Position numbers and translations under genes: made by a program. From assembly GCA_037178855.1 (NCBI GenBank), contig JASJZC010000006.1, forward strand, positions 10,000,314-10,064,313: a stretch of 64,000 bases of DNA. Reading direction: 5' to 3'. The DNA comes from Oscheius sp. JU75 (lineage: Eukaryota > Nematoda > Chromadorea > Rhabditida > Rhabditidae). The notes below the pieces were generated by a model. The model was not told the DNA's origin, ran no database searches, and worked only from the letters and a program-made list of their open reading frames with translations. This document shows, in pieces, positions 21,213 through 32,189 of the stretch (position 1 is the stretch's first letter; each line of letters begins with the position of its first letter).

Positions 21213-23657
21213 CTAAAAACGTACCGGTGTCGTGACTTCTACACGTTGTGTGAAGAAATTGACCACACCTTTCCTGTACGGAGTTGTGAAATACACTACG
21301 GTTGCGACGTGAACGGTGGTGAAAAAAGCCGGAAGACAGAGTAGTATGCTTGAAGCCTGTGACACCACAGCGATTACTGGAAGCTTCCAGTTTGAGACTT
21401 TTAATTCGAATATTTACCTGTGGTAGGATCAAAAAACTTGTGAAGGTAGTTGTTGAAGGCAGTTAGAATAATGATGAACATGGGAATGACGAAAATTATA
21501 GTGGGTCCCAGGATTTGACAGATCAGCGCCTTGAGAAGCATCCGATGCAATTGAAGAGTCTTCTGACTCATGTTTTGGCTCGGCTGTCGGGTCTCTTTTC
21601 GTATCTAAAGCTTGAAATAAATAGTAATCCAATCCTCACGAACTCTATAAATAGCTTTGGCAATGAAAGAGCTGCAGACCACTGTTGGAAAGAGGCAAAA
21701 GATACAAAAATCGCCGAAGGCTGGTAAATTCTCAGCTTGACCCAGCCAGAGGGCGTAGCGGAAAACGTAAGGGCCACGCTGTTGGGCAATGGACACCTGA
21801 AACCTGGTCAGAGAGTCTGCTCCTGCTCCAAACCGCATTAAGCCAATCTCTGTTCAGTTGGTCGTCTCGTAGAGACCTCGCAAACATTGGAAACAAACCG
21901 AGGCAGGCAATCATGCAGGTTAGATAGTGGACACATGCTAGGATGGTATTCTGCGGGGACCAATGAAATCGGAGAAGAGCATGTTCGCGCCAGACGAAAC
22001 TGAAGGTTAGGGAGAGACCAGCTAGGAGAATACTGCCTACGAACATCATCTGAAACGATTATACTAGCTCATATCTAGTCGAAACTCTGTAAAAAATTTT
22101 GAACGCTGGGGAGGTAGAAAAACAGAGTGACGTTCGCACAATCTCATTGTCAATTTTTTTTCTTTATTGGTCTCTATAGCTCAATTTATTCATTTTGAGC
22201 GTGAATGGGTGTCAAATTTCAGATCTGCAAATGCGTTAACCACTAGATCACGACGGGCGACCCACTCGTACCGTCTCGGAAAAATTTGTGCAAGCTTGGT
22301 CGAATGGTTAATAGTTCTCTTGTTCAGTAATCTAAAGATCCCCGGCCGAAGGACTTTTTTCTTTTTACATTTTCTGATGCTGTCGGTAGCGCTGAACTCG
22401 GTATGACCTTCATTTTCCTCCAAAAAGCTCTGACAAGGGAAGCCTTTCAACTTAAGTTGGACTTTAGCAACGAACAAGGTGCCATTCGATAGCTCTAAAC
22501 ATGGGTATAACGGGGTGTATTGCCAAATTCGCTTAATCCCTTCCTGGTCCGAGATTTAACGTTTTTAAAAATGGCGCTCCCGTATCATCTCGACATCTAA
22601 ACCGTAGGACCCGCCGTGATAGACTTCGAAGGCATCTAAAGTCATGGCAGCGTATAGTCTTTTCCAACGTCCAGCGGCACCTGAATGACGGCACAGTATT
22701 TGCGCGCGAACAAAAAATTGCAAACTTTGAATTTTCTTCATTTTCCGCATACTTTTTACACATTGGCATTGGATTCGGGGCCTAAGAATATCTACTTGAC
22801 ACCCATTTTGTAGAAAAATCTGCCGGAAAAACGCCTAAAAAAGTGTGGAAGCCGAAAATGGGGCTCTGCTCACATATTTTGGCCATTTTCAACGCTTTTC
22901 TTAGATATTTCCTCCTAAATTTGTTGTCAAGTAGGTTTATACATGTCTAGAATTCGGTTACACAGTCAGAATTTGTAAAAAGTATGCGGAAAATGAAGAA
23001 AATTCAAAGTTTCCAATTTTTTGTTCGCGCGCAAATACTGTGCCGTCATTCAGGTGCCGCTGGACGTTGGAAAAGACTATACGCTGCCATGTTTTTTGAT
23101 GCCTTCGAAGTCTATTACGGCGGGTCCTACGGCTTAAACGTCGAGATGATACGGGAGCGCCATTTTTAGAAACGTTAAATCTCGGACCAGGAAGGGATTA
23201 AGCGAATTTGGCAATACACCCCGTTATACCCATGTTTAGAGCTATCGAATGGCACCTTGTTCGTTGCCAAAGTCCAACTTAAGTTGAAAGGCTCCCCTTG
23301 TGAGAGAGCTGAATGAATGCTGATTCGTCTCTGTTTGGATTACGGTAAAGACTTACCATTAACACATTCCCCGAGTGAGGAAATTTGACTCCAAGGAGGC
23401 CGTGGAACTCGAAACAGATGAATCCTTCGGCTATCGCTGGACAGAGCAGAACACAATCAATGAGGTCAAACTGATAGAATGCCACCTGGAAAAGAATGAA
23501 AGATCACTCACCTACAACTTACACTCGTGAGAATGACGACATATTTATAGTGACTCATGGCAGCCGGACTCTTTTTCAAAACAAGATAGATCAGAGTTAC
23601 TGTAAGACACGTGGAGGGCAGAATCATTGCGAAGGTTAGACCGGTAAAGGAGAACAT
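21213..23657 (-). CDS. Serpentine chemoreceptor 4 (Str-superfamily-like 7TM), split by a 1.3-kb intron
   Basis: The start at 23657 gives MFSFTGLTFAMILPSTCLTV and VLKKSPAAMSHYKYVVILTS. The next exon gives VAFYQFDLIDCVLLCPAIAE and LLGVKFPHSGNVLM, ending near 23360. The following coding exon, around 22049, gives SILLAGLSLTFSFVWREHAL. Later exons give SQKTLQLHRMLLKALICQ and VVYFTTPYRKGVVNFF, with the TAG at 21213-21215. The intron between is about 1.3 kb and contains a SINE-like copy and an 850-bp foldback element, whereas the paralogues have introns of about 40 nt at this place. If the intron is still spliced the receptor is intact; otherwise it would be cut between TM2-3 and TM4. Confidence 0.74.
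22165..22345 (-). mobile_element. tRNA-derived SINE-like copy (partial)
   Basis: The minus strand reads ATCTAGTGGTTAACGCATTT next to a block beginning CGTCGTG. The plus strand ends GCAAGCTTGGTCGAATGG. The same blocks recur at 33960-34160 and 41090-41345, where A-box-like (TGACCTAGTGGTTAACGC) and B-box-like (GGTTCGATACC) sequences are complete. This copy lacks a clear B box. Confidence 0.55.
22440..23293. mobile_element. 850-bp foldback element in receptor 4 intron
   Basis: The left arm (22440 to about 22762) and the right arm (about 22973-23293) are inverted copies of about 320 nt with roughly 95% identity by eye, separated by about 210 nt. The outer ends read AAGCCTTTCAACTTAAGTTG on the left and its complement on the right. 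The arms encode matching 61-codon open frames on opposite strands (MRKMKKIQS...), differing at only a few residues. They are an accident of symmetry rather than evidence of a gene. The termini resemble those of the foldback in the flp-18 intron (30688-31033). Confidence 0.85.
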
Positions 23658-23984
23658 TTCCCTGGCAGGCTAAAGCGGATATGTTAGCGCGAAAACTATG
23701 AACAAGAGAAACTCAATCGGAGTTCCAGGTGAGAACGATCATCTGATTAGCGCGCTGCTGCCCGGGTAAAGGAGTGGGACCAATTAGTGACGCTCCTAAC
23801 AAAACGGAGATCAAGCTGAACTTCTCCGTTGACTTGGACGCTACCACATTCTATTGATCTTATGAAAAGCCATGTTTATTGAGAACATCACGAGAAAGAG
23901 CTGCCTCTATGACTTCCAACAACCACAGCGATATCAGCTCTGGACAGAATTTCCGTTTGACGACGTCCCCTTCTATGATCGATG
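23658..23984. other. Intergenic between receptors 4 and 5
   Basis: This 327-base spacer presumably carries the promoter of receptor 4 and the 3' end of receptor 5. An alternative C-terminal exon of receptor 5 could extend a little into it. Nothing else is seen. Confidence 0.35.
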
Positions 23985-25504
23985 TCAGAGTGTGTGACCT
24001 GAAATGGATGAAACTTTTCGCTTAAAGTTTTGTCCTACAGTCATCGCAACTGGCGACTTCCTCCAGTGGATGAACTTTGCCACGTACTGTCTATAAGGCG
24101 TGGTAAAGTAGATTACTGTGCAGACGTGTACGGTAGTAAAGAGCGAAGGTATCGTTATGACGATTGCTGCCAACTGTTGGTTGAAGGCGTCCACTGAACT
24201 CTCAGTTTTTTTTGTCTCCCTGTCTCTGTATCTCAGCTTCAAAAGTCAAACCTGCTTCGGCTCCGAACCATTCAGCCGGCTTGTGATTGAAGGCGCTCAA
24301 AACCAACAGATTGATAGGAATGACAAAAAGAATTATCGGCGCAACAATTTGATAGATCAACGATTTAAGAAGCATCTTGTGAATACGGATAGTGTTGGGA
24401 CTCAAGTTCTGTCTTGGTTTCCGAATTTCCAGGGTGATCTGCTTCGATTGGCTTATGTTTCTTAGTGAACCCACTCGAAGAATTGCTTTGAAAATGTAGG
24501 TGCCAACCGTGATAGCTGTCAAAGATGCATAGCCACCGAATTCTGCAAACTGGTTTATGTTCTCAGCAACCCCAACAAAGACGGCAAAGCTCGGATCGAA
24601 AGGAGTTTTGACCTGGAAATATTGCGAGTTACAAGAGGCAGAGAGACGGAGATACAGAGAGACAGAGGAACAGAGGGACAGAGAGGCAATAAGACAAAGA
24701 CATAGAGACAAACTATTCCAAGGTCAATGTCGAAGAAAACTTCCTCACACCGAGGATGGTATTATAATAAAAGCGTGGATCGACGAACATCCTGTTCATT
24801 ATTGGAAAGAAGAACACACAGACTGTGAGGACGATGATTCCGTGAAGAACGTTGAGAACAATATTGCAGGGTTTCAGTTTGAACTCCAGGAGAGAATACT
24901 CTCTCCAGATGAAACTGAAGGTGAGGGAGAATCCAGCAATTATTATGCTGACGACGAAGATGAGCTGGAAGTGTTGATACCACTACTTTATAAGTTTCAT
25001 AGTTCACAATTTGTTTAGTCAATAACATTTTCAACGTTGCAAATCTTTTGTACCCGACTAGGTAGTAATCGAGACACGCACATATTTCATTAGACTACGA
25101 TAATTTCATGCCTTCAGGTAAAGTGCAAGCTGTTGAAACGCATGTCTCTGTCTCTCTCTCTCTCTATCTCAGTCTGTCTTTCCGTCTCTCTATCTCTAAC
25201 ACACCAAACACAAATTTCCTTCGCTGGGAAGGAAATATCCCAGTGTTCCTCGGAACTGCAAACCGGCAACCCTCGGTATAATAACAGGACACAGCAAGAC
25301 ACTGTCCACGAAATCAAATTGGTAGATGGAGAGCTAAATGAGCTGTCTTTGAAAGTTAGAAGGACTCACGCTGACGAAGATAACAATATATTTGTATTTG
25401 TTCATGCTCGGGGGACTCTTTTTCAATACAATACTTATGAGAAGTCCCGTCAGCAGGGTTGAAGGGATCAACATGGCAAAAGTTACAGCGTTGAACGATA
25501 GCAT
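23985..25504 (-). CDS. Serpentine chemoreceptor 5 (Str-superfamily-like 7TM)
   Basis: The start at 25504 gives MLSFNAVTFAMLIPSTLLTG and VLKKSPSMNKYKYIVIFVS. Exons then give LSIYQFDFVDSVLLCP, SFIWREYSLLEFKLKPCNIV, TPFDPSFAVFVGVAENINQF, SPNTIRIHKMLLKSLIYQ and VIYFTTPYRQYVAKFIHW. The stop is at 23985-23987. Introns near 24625-24710 and 25135-25205 are occupied by (GACAGA)n / (CTGTCT)n tracts. All seven membrane segments are present. Like its four neighbours it is likely a chemosensory GPCR, and it shares most motifs with receptors 3 and 4, suggesting recent tandem duplication. Confidence 0.78.
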
Positions 25505-26655
25505 GTCACCACGTTTCCGCGGTTAGAGAATAGTAATAATAAACGGACCTAAATTGTCGGAGTCAGGTGTCAGATTGTTTTAGCGCCGATCAGCCGGCTA
25601 CTTACATCCAAATCGAGAATCGAAGTGACTCCCCGATCGAACAAATTTCTGGAATCTAAACCCCAAATTAGGTTTTTTTCACATTTCGTCAGCTTCCCTT
25701 CTGTCACTTTTTTCGGCGAAATAACTGAAATTTGTAATCGCTGAATTGTAATCTCTTTTTTTCTCAGTATTAAAGTACTTTTCGCGTTGTGATAAGGAGC
25801 AATCCTCTTATGGCTTTTGCTCTTTTGTCACCTCATTCAGGATGCCACATTGGAGCAGTTCTCAATGAGTTTCCATTTCTGGGAACATAAATAATGAAGA
25901 GACAAGACAGAGTCAATTTTACGACTTGGCTGATAGTGTTGGGAGATAGGAATGGAACGTAACAGGGGTCTTTTGAAGGCTCCGAGCCGTTCAGACGAGG
26001 AACCAGGCTGTGTTTATACTTTGGAGATGACTTTCTCGGCGAAATGTGGTGGCTTATGTTGAATTTCGAGCTGTTCTTCAAATTGCCATTAATCAGTGCA
26101 CGAGGCTTTTCAGTTGACAACTTTTCTTGGAAGACTATCCTGTATAGTTTCGGACAGACCACACCGAAATTTACTTTTTGCTCTCTTAAAATTTGTGACA
26201 ATGTTGTGCTGGTGATCCGAGGTGATAAGTCAAGGCAATTGAGTCCTTGAGAACATTATCGAAGTTTGCTTCGGTTGGAGCGGTACAAAAGGATTGCATA
26301 ATCAAACATACCTACAACCGGTCAGTTGCAGCACACCTGAACTATGTCTAGAACATCCGGTCTCAGCTATCTTCGGATGAATCAGAATCCTGTTGATGGT
26401 TTCAGGGATCTAGGCTGAGACTGCTGTAATACACACATCATCGAGCACTTGCCTTGTTTCAAAATTCCATAGACATATTAGTTCCAACGTCACCCATAAT
26501 TTCTGGTTCTGGATTTGTTTAGCATGGAGCAGAAAATACCCTGTTCTTTCTTTTTTCTGTCTGATTCAGCAGAAAGTGCGACGTCTCCTTTGAAACTGAT
26601 AAGCTATGCGGCGGCTCAAATTGATAACGAAAAGAATCATTCTGTTCTACAGGCA
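25505..26655. other. Divergent intergenic region, receptor 5 and peptidase
   Basis: About 1.15 kb lie between two divergently transcribed genes and should hold both promoters. A minus-strand open frame of 122 codons (25833-26201) has no recognisable domain and I do not call it a gene. No repeat was assigned. Confidence 0.4.
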
Positions 26656-29600
26656 ATGTCAAAGCTAATCGTCTTCACCGCAGGTACATCCGACCTCTTT
26701 CATTGCGCTCAAACGTAATTTTTCAGTGTCGGTGACAGGTGCCTTGGCTGTTTGTATAGCATCACTGGTCATTAATATCCTTATTCTGACAAAGTCCAGC
26801 AGCATTAATACCAATACAAATGTACGATTTTTGGTCTAAATTCTTGAAAGCTGAGGTTCAGAACATTCAAAAACAGTTGAACACACCGGCTTCGAACAAC
26901 TACAATGCTCCAGCCTGTACAGCCATGGGCGCTGTGAGCAATTCGACTGCCTACAGCGATGCCGCCACCTTTTTGCTCTCGGGAATTGATACCACAGTGG
27001 ATCCATGTGAAGACTTCTATGCATTCTCTTGTAACAAGGTTGGTAGGAAAATATAAACTTTGCTGACAGGGTCATGACAAAAGCTGGACAGACACACGGA
27101 TAAGTTGACAGAGCCAGAATATGAGGCAGAGAGGTCAGAGAGACAAAGAAACTAAGAGGCAAAGAGACAAAAATACAGAAAGGCAGAGAGACAGAGAAAC
27201 AGACTACCCTGAATGTTTCAGTACCTTTCCGGAATCAATCTCCAGGAACTTGGCCTGACTCGCAAGGGAACCTACGACGATTCTCAGGCCACAATCAACA
27301 AACAAATTGCCCAAGCTCTTTCGAATATTATTGTGACCGACAATGCTACATCAAAGACGGAGAGAATAACCAAGATTGCCTTGGACGCTTGTGTGGCCAA
27401 TACTAAAGCCTCTTCCAACAGTTATGACTACATTAAGGACATCGACTCAGAGATCAAGAATCTTTTTAACGGCGGGATCCCCTTCCTCAATCAGCCGACA
27501 AATCTTCAAGCAAAGGATCTATTCGCTGCTTCCGGGAAAATTGAACAGAATCATGCTGTCGGGACTCTGATGGCTTCGTACTCTTCCGTAGACTACCAGA
27601 ATGTCCAGCAGAATGCCCTCTACATTTCACAGCCGCCTCTGGACATGCCTCATGACTACTTCGTCAAGCCACAGTACATCGATAAATTGGCTGGCGAACA
27701 GGACAGCATCTTCAAAGTAATGCAGCTCTATGCTCAGGCTGTCAACGTGACAGTTAGCGACAGTCAGCTCCAGCTGTACGCCATGGATGTGGTCAACTTT
27801 GAAGTGGCCATTGCCATGGCCTCATGGCCGGACGACCTGATGAGAAACTACAAACAACAGTACAATCCCTACAAGTACCAGTCTTTAAATAGCTCATATG
27901 CAGGAATCCCATGGTTGGACTATCTCCAGGGTCTCCTTCAACCGACCAGGTCAATGAGTCAGATCCAGAACGATCAGGTCGTTCTGATGCAGCCGTCCTA
28001 TTTCGCTTGGTTGGAATCGATCTTCGCCGGGAAGGGACTGTTTGACGTCAACACGATCGCCAACTACATGATTGTCCAGCTGCTCCAAGACGACTGGGGA
28101 TTCTGGGGGAATGCTCACATGAAAGAGCTAATGAAGAAGAAGAATTACATTCCCTACATTCATAGGAAGGGAAAGGGAGTCCGAAGGTATGTAGTAGGAA
28201 AAGCTGAACGAAGAGATGTTTCAGAATCGGTCGTCGTCACTACAGAAAGTTCGATGCTCAGCCTCCAGAGGTCAGTTGCATTGATGTCATCATGAGCTAC
28301 ATGCCCTATGGACCGGGATACGTCTACGTCAAGAACCAGACTGATAGGAACGCTGTGACAAAGGATGTCCAGCATCAAACAGGACTAATCATTAGCAACT
28401 TCCAAACCATGATGCACTCGCTGAACTGGATGAGCAATTACAGTTACACAATGGCTGTCAACAAATGTAGGTTTTTATTGGAAGGAGACTAAAAGGCAGA
28501 TAGACAGGAAAATATTTGCTTAACATTAGTTCATGGGGTCTCAAAAATAGCGAATCTGAGCCCGGGCTACTGTAATTTCCTCGCAAGACCTTTCGCATTC
28601 TACCTTTAAAGAATTCGTAAGTGCCGCTGGAGGTTGGAAATAGACTATAGTAATCGGAAGACCCGCGTTCGATCCCGACCAAATAAAGAGGCTCAGAACA
28701 GGGTCCTGGTCTTAGTTTTTCTCCAAAAAAGCATTTTTGGATCACTTTTCGCCGTCCTCTTTCAACCAACCGACACTTTTTTCATGCTTTAGTTCAACTA
28801 GCCTGCTTCTTTGACTGATTACCAAGAGAGACAGAAAGACTGCATTATCTGTGTCATACTTCAAGCCGCTTACAGCCAACTCCCTTCATCAGAACTACGG
28901 TTGGCCCACCACTGTTTTCGGCGATTTCAAGAACTTCTCCGTTGTAGATGCTTACAACTCGGTGAGCGTTTTTCTGACACCTAATCAATACCTATCTGAA
29001 GGACTATTACGGTATTCTCAGCTACACCAGCAAAGACTACTACAGCATTCTTAAAATCCTAAAGAAGGGCTTTGAGATTCGTGAGACCATCAGGCTACTG
29101 GATACTGCCGATACTGTGAAATTCTGGGGAGACCTGAGAACAAATTTCCTCTCTTCTCCTGCTGAGGTCAACGCCTGGTACCAGCCCGAAAGAAACTCTA
29201 TTGTGTGTATTACAGTTTTTCTCTCAAAAAAGAATTATTTAGACTTTCCCCTATGCCGCTTGGAATCCTCCCTACTACAAGTAAGTCCTAAATCCAACAA
29301 ATTTTTATTTCAAAACTTTTAGCCTCCACTATCCTCAAGCCTACAACTACGCAGGGCAAGGGGGAACGGGCGGACACGAACTCACTCATGGATTTGATGA
29401 CGAGGGAGTTCAGTTTGACTGGGACGGTTCGATGACCGACTGCGAAAGAAAATACAGTAAGTTAAATGAATCTAGAGTACTCCAAGACGTTTAGAATGTG
29501 GCTGGATGGACACTGAGTCGAACGATGGCTTTACCGACATGGCACAGTGTGTTGTCTCTCAGTTCAGGTTAGTGTTCCTGTCTCTCTGTCCGTCTCTTTA

Positions 29601-30136
29601 CCAGCTTATTTGTCTCTGTTTCTCAGTCTCACTGTCACTCTGTTTCCCTGTCTCTCTGTATTTTTTGTCTTGCCGTAAATTCTTAAGTTTAGCTCCCAAT
29701 GCTGTCCATTGAAGAGCGGAAATGTGCACTGTGCAAATGGAGCGACCACTCAGGGCGAGAACATTGCCGACCTGGGAGGACAACAGGCAGCCTACAATGC
29801 TTACCAGCAGTACATCAACGATGAGCTGAAACAAGAAGAATTGAGGTGGGTCTAAAGCCAAACTCAAACCAACTCCCTTTCAGACTTCCCGGAATGCCCC
29901 AATACACTCCGAACCAGATCTTCTGGATTACCTATGGCTATTCTTGGTGCATGCTCCAGAGCGATGACAGTATGACGAGCCAACTGCTGACAAATCCCCA
30001 CGCTCCTGCTCAATGTCGGGTCAACCAGGTCATGCAGGATATCCCGGCCTTTGGAAAAGATTTCAACTGTCGAAAGGGCGTCAGTGCTATGTATCCTGAT
30101 GACAGCCAAAGATGTAAAGTCTGGGTCGGCTATTAA
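26656..30136 (+). CDS. M13 family zinc metallopeptidase (neprilysin-like)
   Basis: Twelve exons (26656-26683, 26727-26821, 26862-27038, 27222-28186, 28225-28470, 28829-28961, 29002-29202, 29243-29280, 29323-29456, 29495-29567, 29693-29845, 29884-30136) give 831 residues. The short cytoplasmic start is followed by one membrane anchor (VTGALAVCIASLVINILIL), as in type II neprilysins. VDPCEDFYAFSCNK opens the ectodomain. The zinc site is complete: GGHELTHGFDDEG supplies two histidines and the catalytic glutamate, and GENIADLGG the third ligand. The C-terminal CKVWVGY is typical. Such enzymes cleave extracellular neuropeptides. It converges on flp-18, a possible substrate gene, although convergence alone proves nothing. 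The 28471-28828 intron holds a tRNA-like B box (GTTCGATCCCG). The start was chosen because it gives the anchor directly. Confidence 0.9.
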
Positions 30137-30309
30137 TTTAAAGATGAATATTTATTACCTATGTCTGTCGATGTTCAGTCGAAGTCAAAGAATGGCAACA
30201 GAAAAACTTTATTGGAGATCTGAAGAGAATGAGAGAAATCGCCAGGAAGTCTCGCCCGCCCAGAGAGAGCATCTTAGGAGTGAAAACCGTCTATAAGTGT
30301 GAAGATTGT

Positions 30310-32189
30310 CTACTTCTTTCCGAATCGAAGAACGCCGGGGACGCTCTTCTTGAGAAGGATGCCTGGGATCTCGTCGTAGTCCTCGAAGCCGCGTTTGCCG
30401 AAACGAAGAACGCCGGGCATGTCTCCCCTCTTGCCGAAACGGAGGACACCAGGAACGGCACGCTTTCCGAATCTCAGCACACCGGGCATGTCTTCTCTCT
30501 TTCCGAACCGGAGAACTCCGGGCATGTCTCCTCGTTTGCCGAATCTCAGCACACCGGGAATCTCTTCACGTTTTCCGAAGCGGAGCACACCGGGCATGGG
30601 GTCGCGTTTGCCAAAGCGGAGGACTCCTGAAGGTTCTTTTTGAAAAAGGAAAAGTAGGAAGTCCGCCAATATCCTGTCCCACAAGGAAAGCCCTTCAGGT
30701 CAAGTTGGACTTTGACATCAACTAAAGTGTCGTCGGATAGAACTTTGGATAAGCATACTCGAGCGTGATCGTGGGGGTCTGGCGAGAAAAAGGCCTTTGG
30801 CTCGAAACCATTTCCTCCATTTTGTTTGCCTTTTGGGTCTCGCTGCCATTATTTACGGGCTATCTGGGTCCCGGGACATGCTTTGGGCGCAGAAACGCTT
30901 AGGGAGCGATGTTTTTAAAAACTGTCATACTTTGGTGTAAAGTGCGTATAGCAAATTTGGGAGTATGCTTATTCAAAAGGCTATCCAACGACACTTTACC
31001 CGATGACAAAGTCTGACTTGACCTGAAGGGCTTCAATTGTCAGTCAACTTGCTCTCTCTTGTCAACCATCCCTTGTCTCTGTCTCCCTGCCTTTTCGTCT
31101 ATCTGTCTGTGTACAATACCTGGAACACTCTTCTTCTCGTTCTCGATGGAACGCTTGCCGAAGCGAAGAACTCCGGGCATTTCCTTTTTCTCCATGGCGC
31201 GGTCGCGCATTCCATCGAGGTAGGAGGATCGTTTGCCAAAGCGCAAGACGCCAGGCATTGTTCCATCCAGATCTAAACATTCGGTACTGAGAGAACATTT
31301 AGTAAAAAAATCATTAGAATGTGACAGTTTGCGTGTAGAAAAAATTTTGTGACTAGTGCCTTGTGCGAGTCTAATTTGTGAGTTCTCACTTTCTGATTGG
31401 AGGTTTCTGGTTTTGAGTCGTGGGCCACCTATAAGATGGGAAAATTGTGAGATAGACAGTGATTTGGATAGGGGATATGTGTGTTTTGTGCATTGAATTT
31501 ACCGAGAAAACATTTCTGACTTCTACGTTTTCTCCTCAACGCGGGGAGACACATTCGTCGCATCAAATCTAGAAAGATTGTGGTTTGACTTTCCTATATT
31601 TATTGTCTTTTTGAAAGAGTTGCTAAGTAATTTGAAAACTCACCCCTCTTGGCGTAGAAGTGATCTGCTGCCAAGCTCTCCATCAGCATTTGTTGTTGTT
31701 GCTCATCGTCATCTATTCCTAGAAAATTCCATTTCCAACTTGTTGGGCCAACAAAATATTATCCACTCTACATCTAAAAGTTTCCTTTCCCTCTTAGAAA
31801 TGGAATTACGGGGCCCCTCTTCTGGTCGTCGTCATACCGTACCCCTGGGACATGGGCTCCGCCCGAAGACCAACGTTTTTCTTGAGCTAAAAGGACCGGA
31901 TCACGGACTCTGTGTCTGCCACTTTCCAATTTGTCCTGGCAGCCCAGGGAGGCGGCGATTGATAGCCGTGACATCAGGATTTTTCGTCCCAGAGGATTTG
32001 TGCAAATGGAATACGGGTCAAAACTTGAGAGACTGCTGAACGGGAAAGTGGATATTGGAAAAGTGCCACTGTCTCTCGGTCTCTCTGCCTCCCTGTCTCT
32101 CCGTTCCCGAGTTTACCTGTGGACTGAGCCGAAGCCCAGCTGACGATGACGGCAAGAAGAAAGCAGAAACTTGCCGTATAGCACGGCAT
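30310..32189 (-). CDS. flp-18: FMRFamide-like peptide precursor FLP-18
   Basis: Four minus-strand exons (32189-32117, 31718-31644, 31272-31120, 30626-30310) join in phase to a 205-residue precursor. Exon 1 is a signal peptide ([20 protein letters not shown], cleaved near AQS). Exon 2 is an acidic spacer ending in a KR site. Exons 3 and 4 hold ten PGVLRFG peptides flanked by GKR or GKK amidation/cleavage sites: [27 protein letters not shown] (twice), [30 protein letters not shown] (twice), [10 protein letters not shown] and AVPGVLRFG. The 3/4 junction falls inside one SVPGVLRFG copy. An eleventh unit has decayed ([10 protein letters not shown]), lacking RFG. In C. elegans the amidated flp-18 peptides act on NPR-4, NPR-5 and NPR-1 to control feeding and movement. 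A foldback element lies in the last intron. Confidence 0.95.
30688..31033. mobile_element. Foldback element in the flp-18 last intron
   Basis: Inverted arms of about 75 nt flank about 200 nt. The left arm starts AAGCCCTTCAGGTCAAGTTG (30688) and the right arm ends with its near complement at 31033. The terminal block AAGCCYTTCA....AAGTTGGACTTT and the following AAGTG.C.TC.GATAG are shared with the 22440-23293 foldback, so both appear to belong to one family. Confidence 0.75.

Noticed and set aside
22565-23169. Two nearly identical 61-codon frames on opposite strands (MRKMKKIQS...)
   Set aside because: They are the two arms of the foldback element read in opposite directions; no domain, no splice structure.
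25833-26201. 122-codon minus-strand frame between receptor 5 and the peptidase
   Set aside because: No similarity or structure that I recognise; probably chance in a promoter region.
28471-28828. Frameshift in the peptidase gene after VNK
   Set aside because: Using the donor AG|GTTTTT at 28471 and the acceptor before 28829 restores phase, so no break is needed.
30395-30643. Plus-strand 82-codon repetitive frame
   Set aside because: It is the antisense of the flp-18 peptide repeats.
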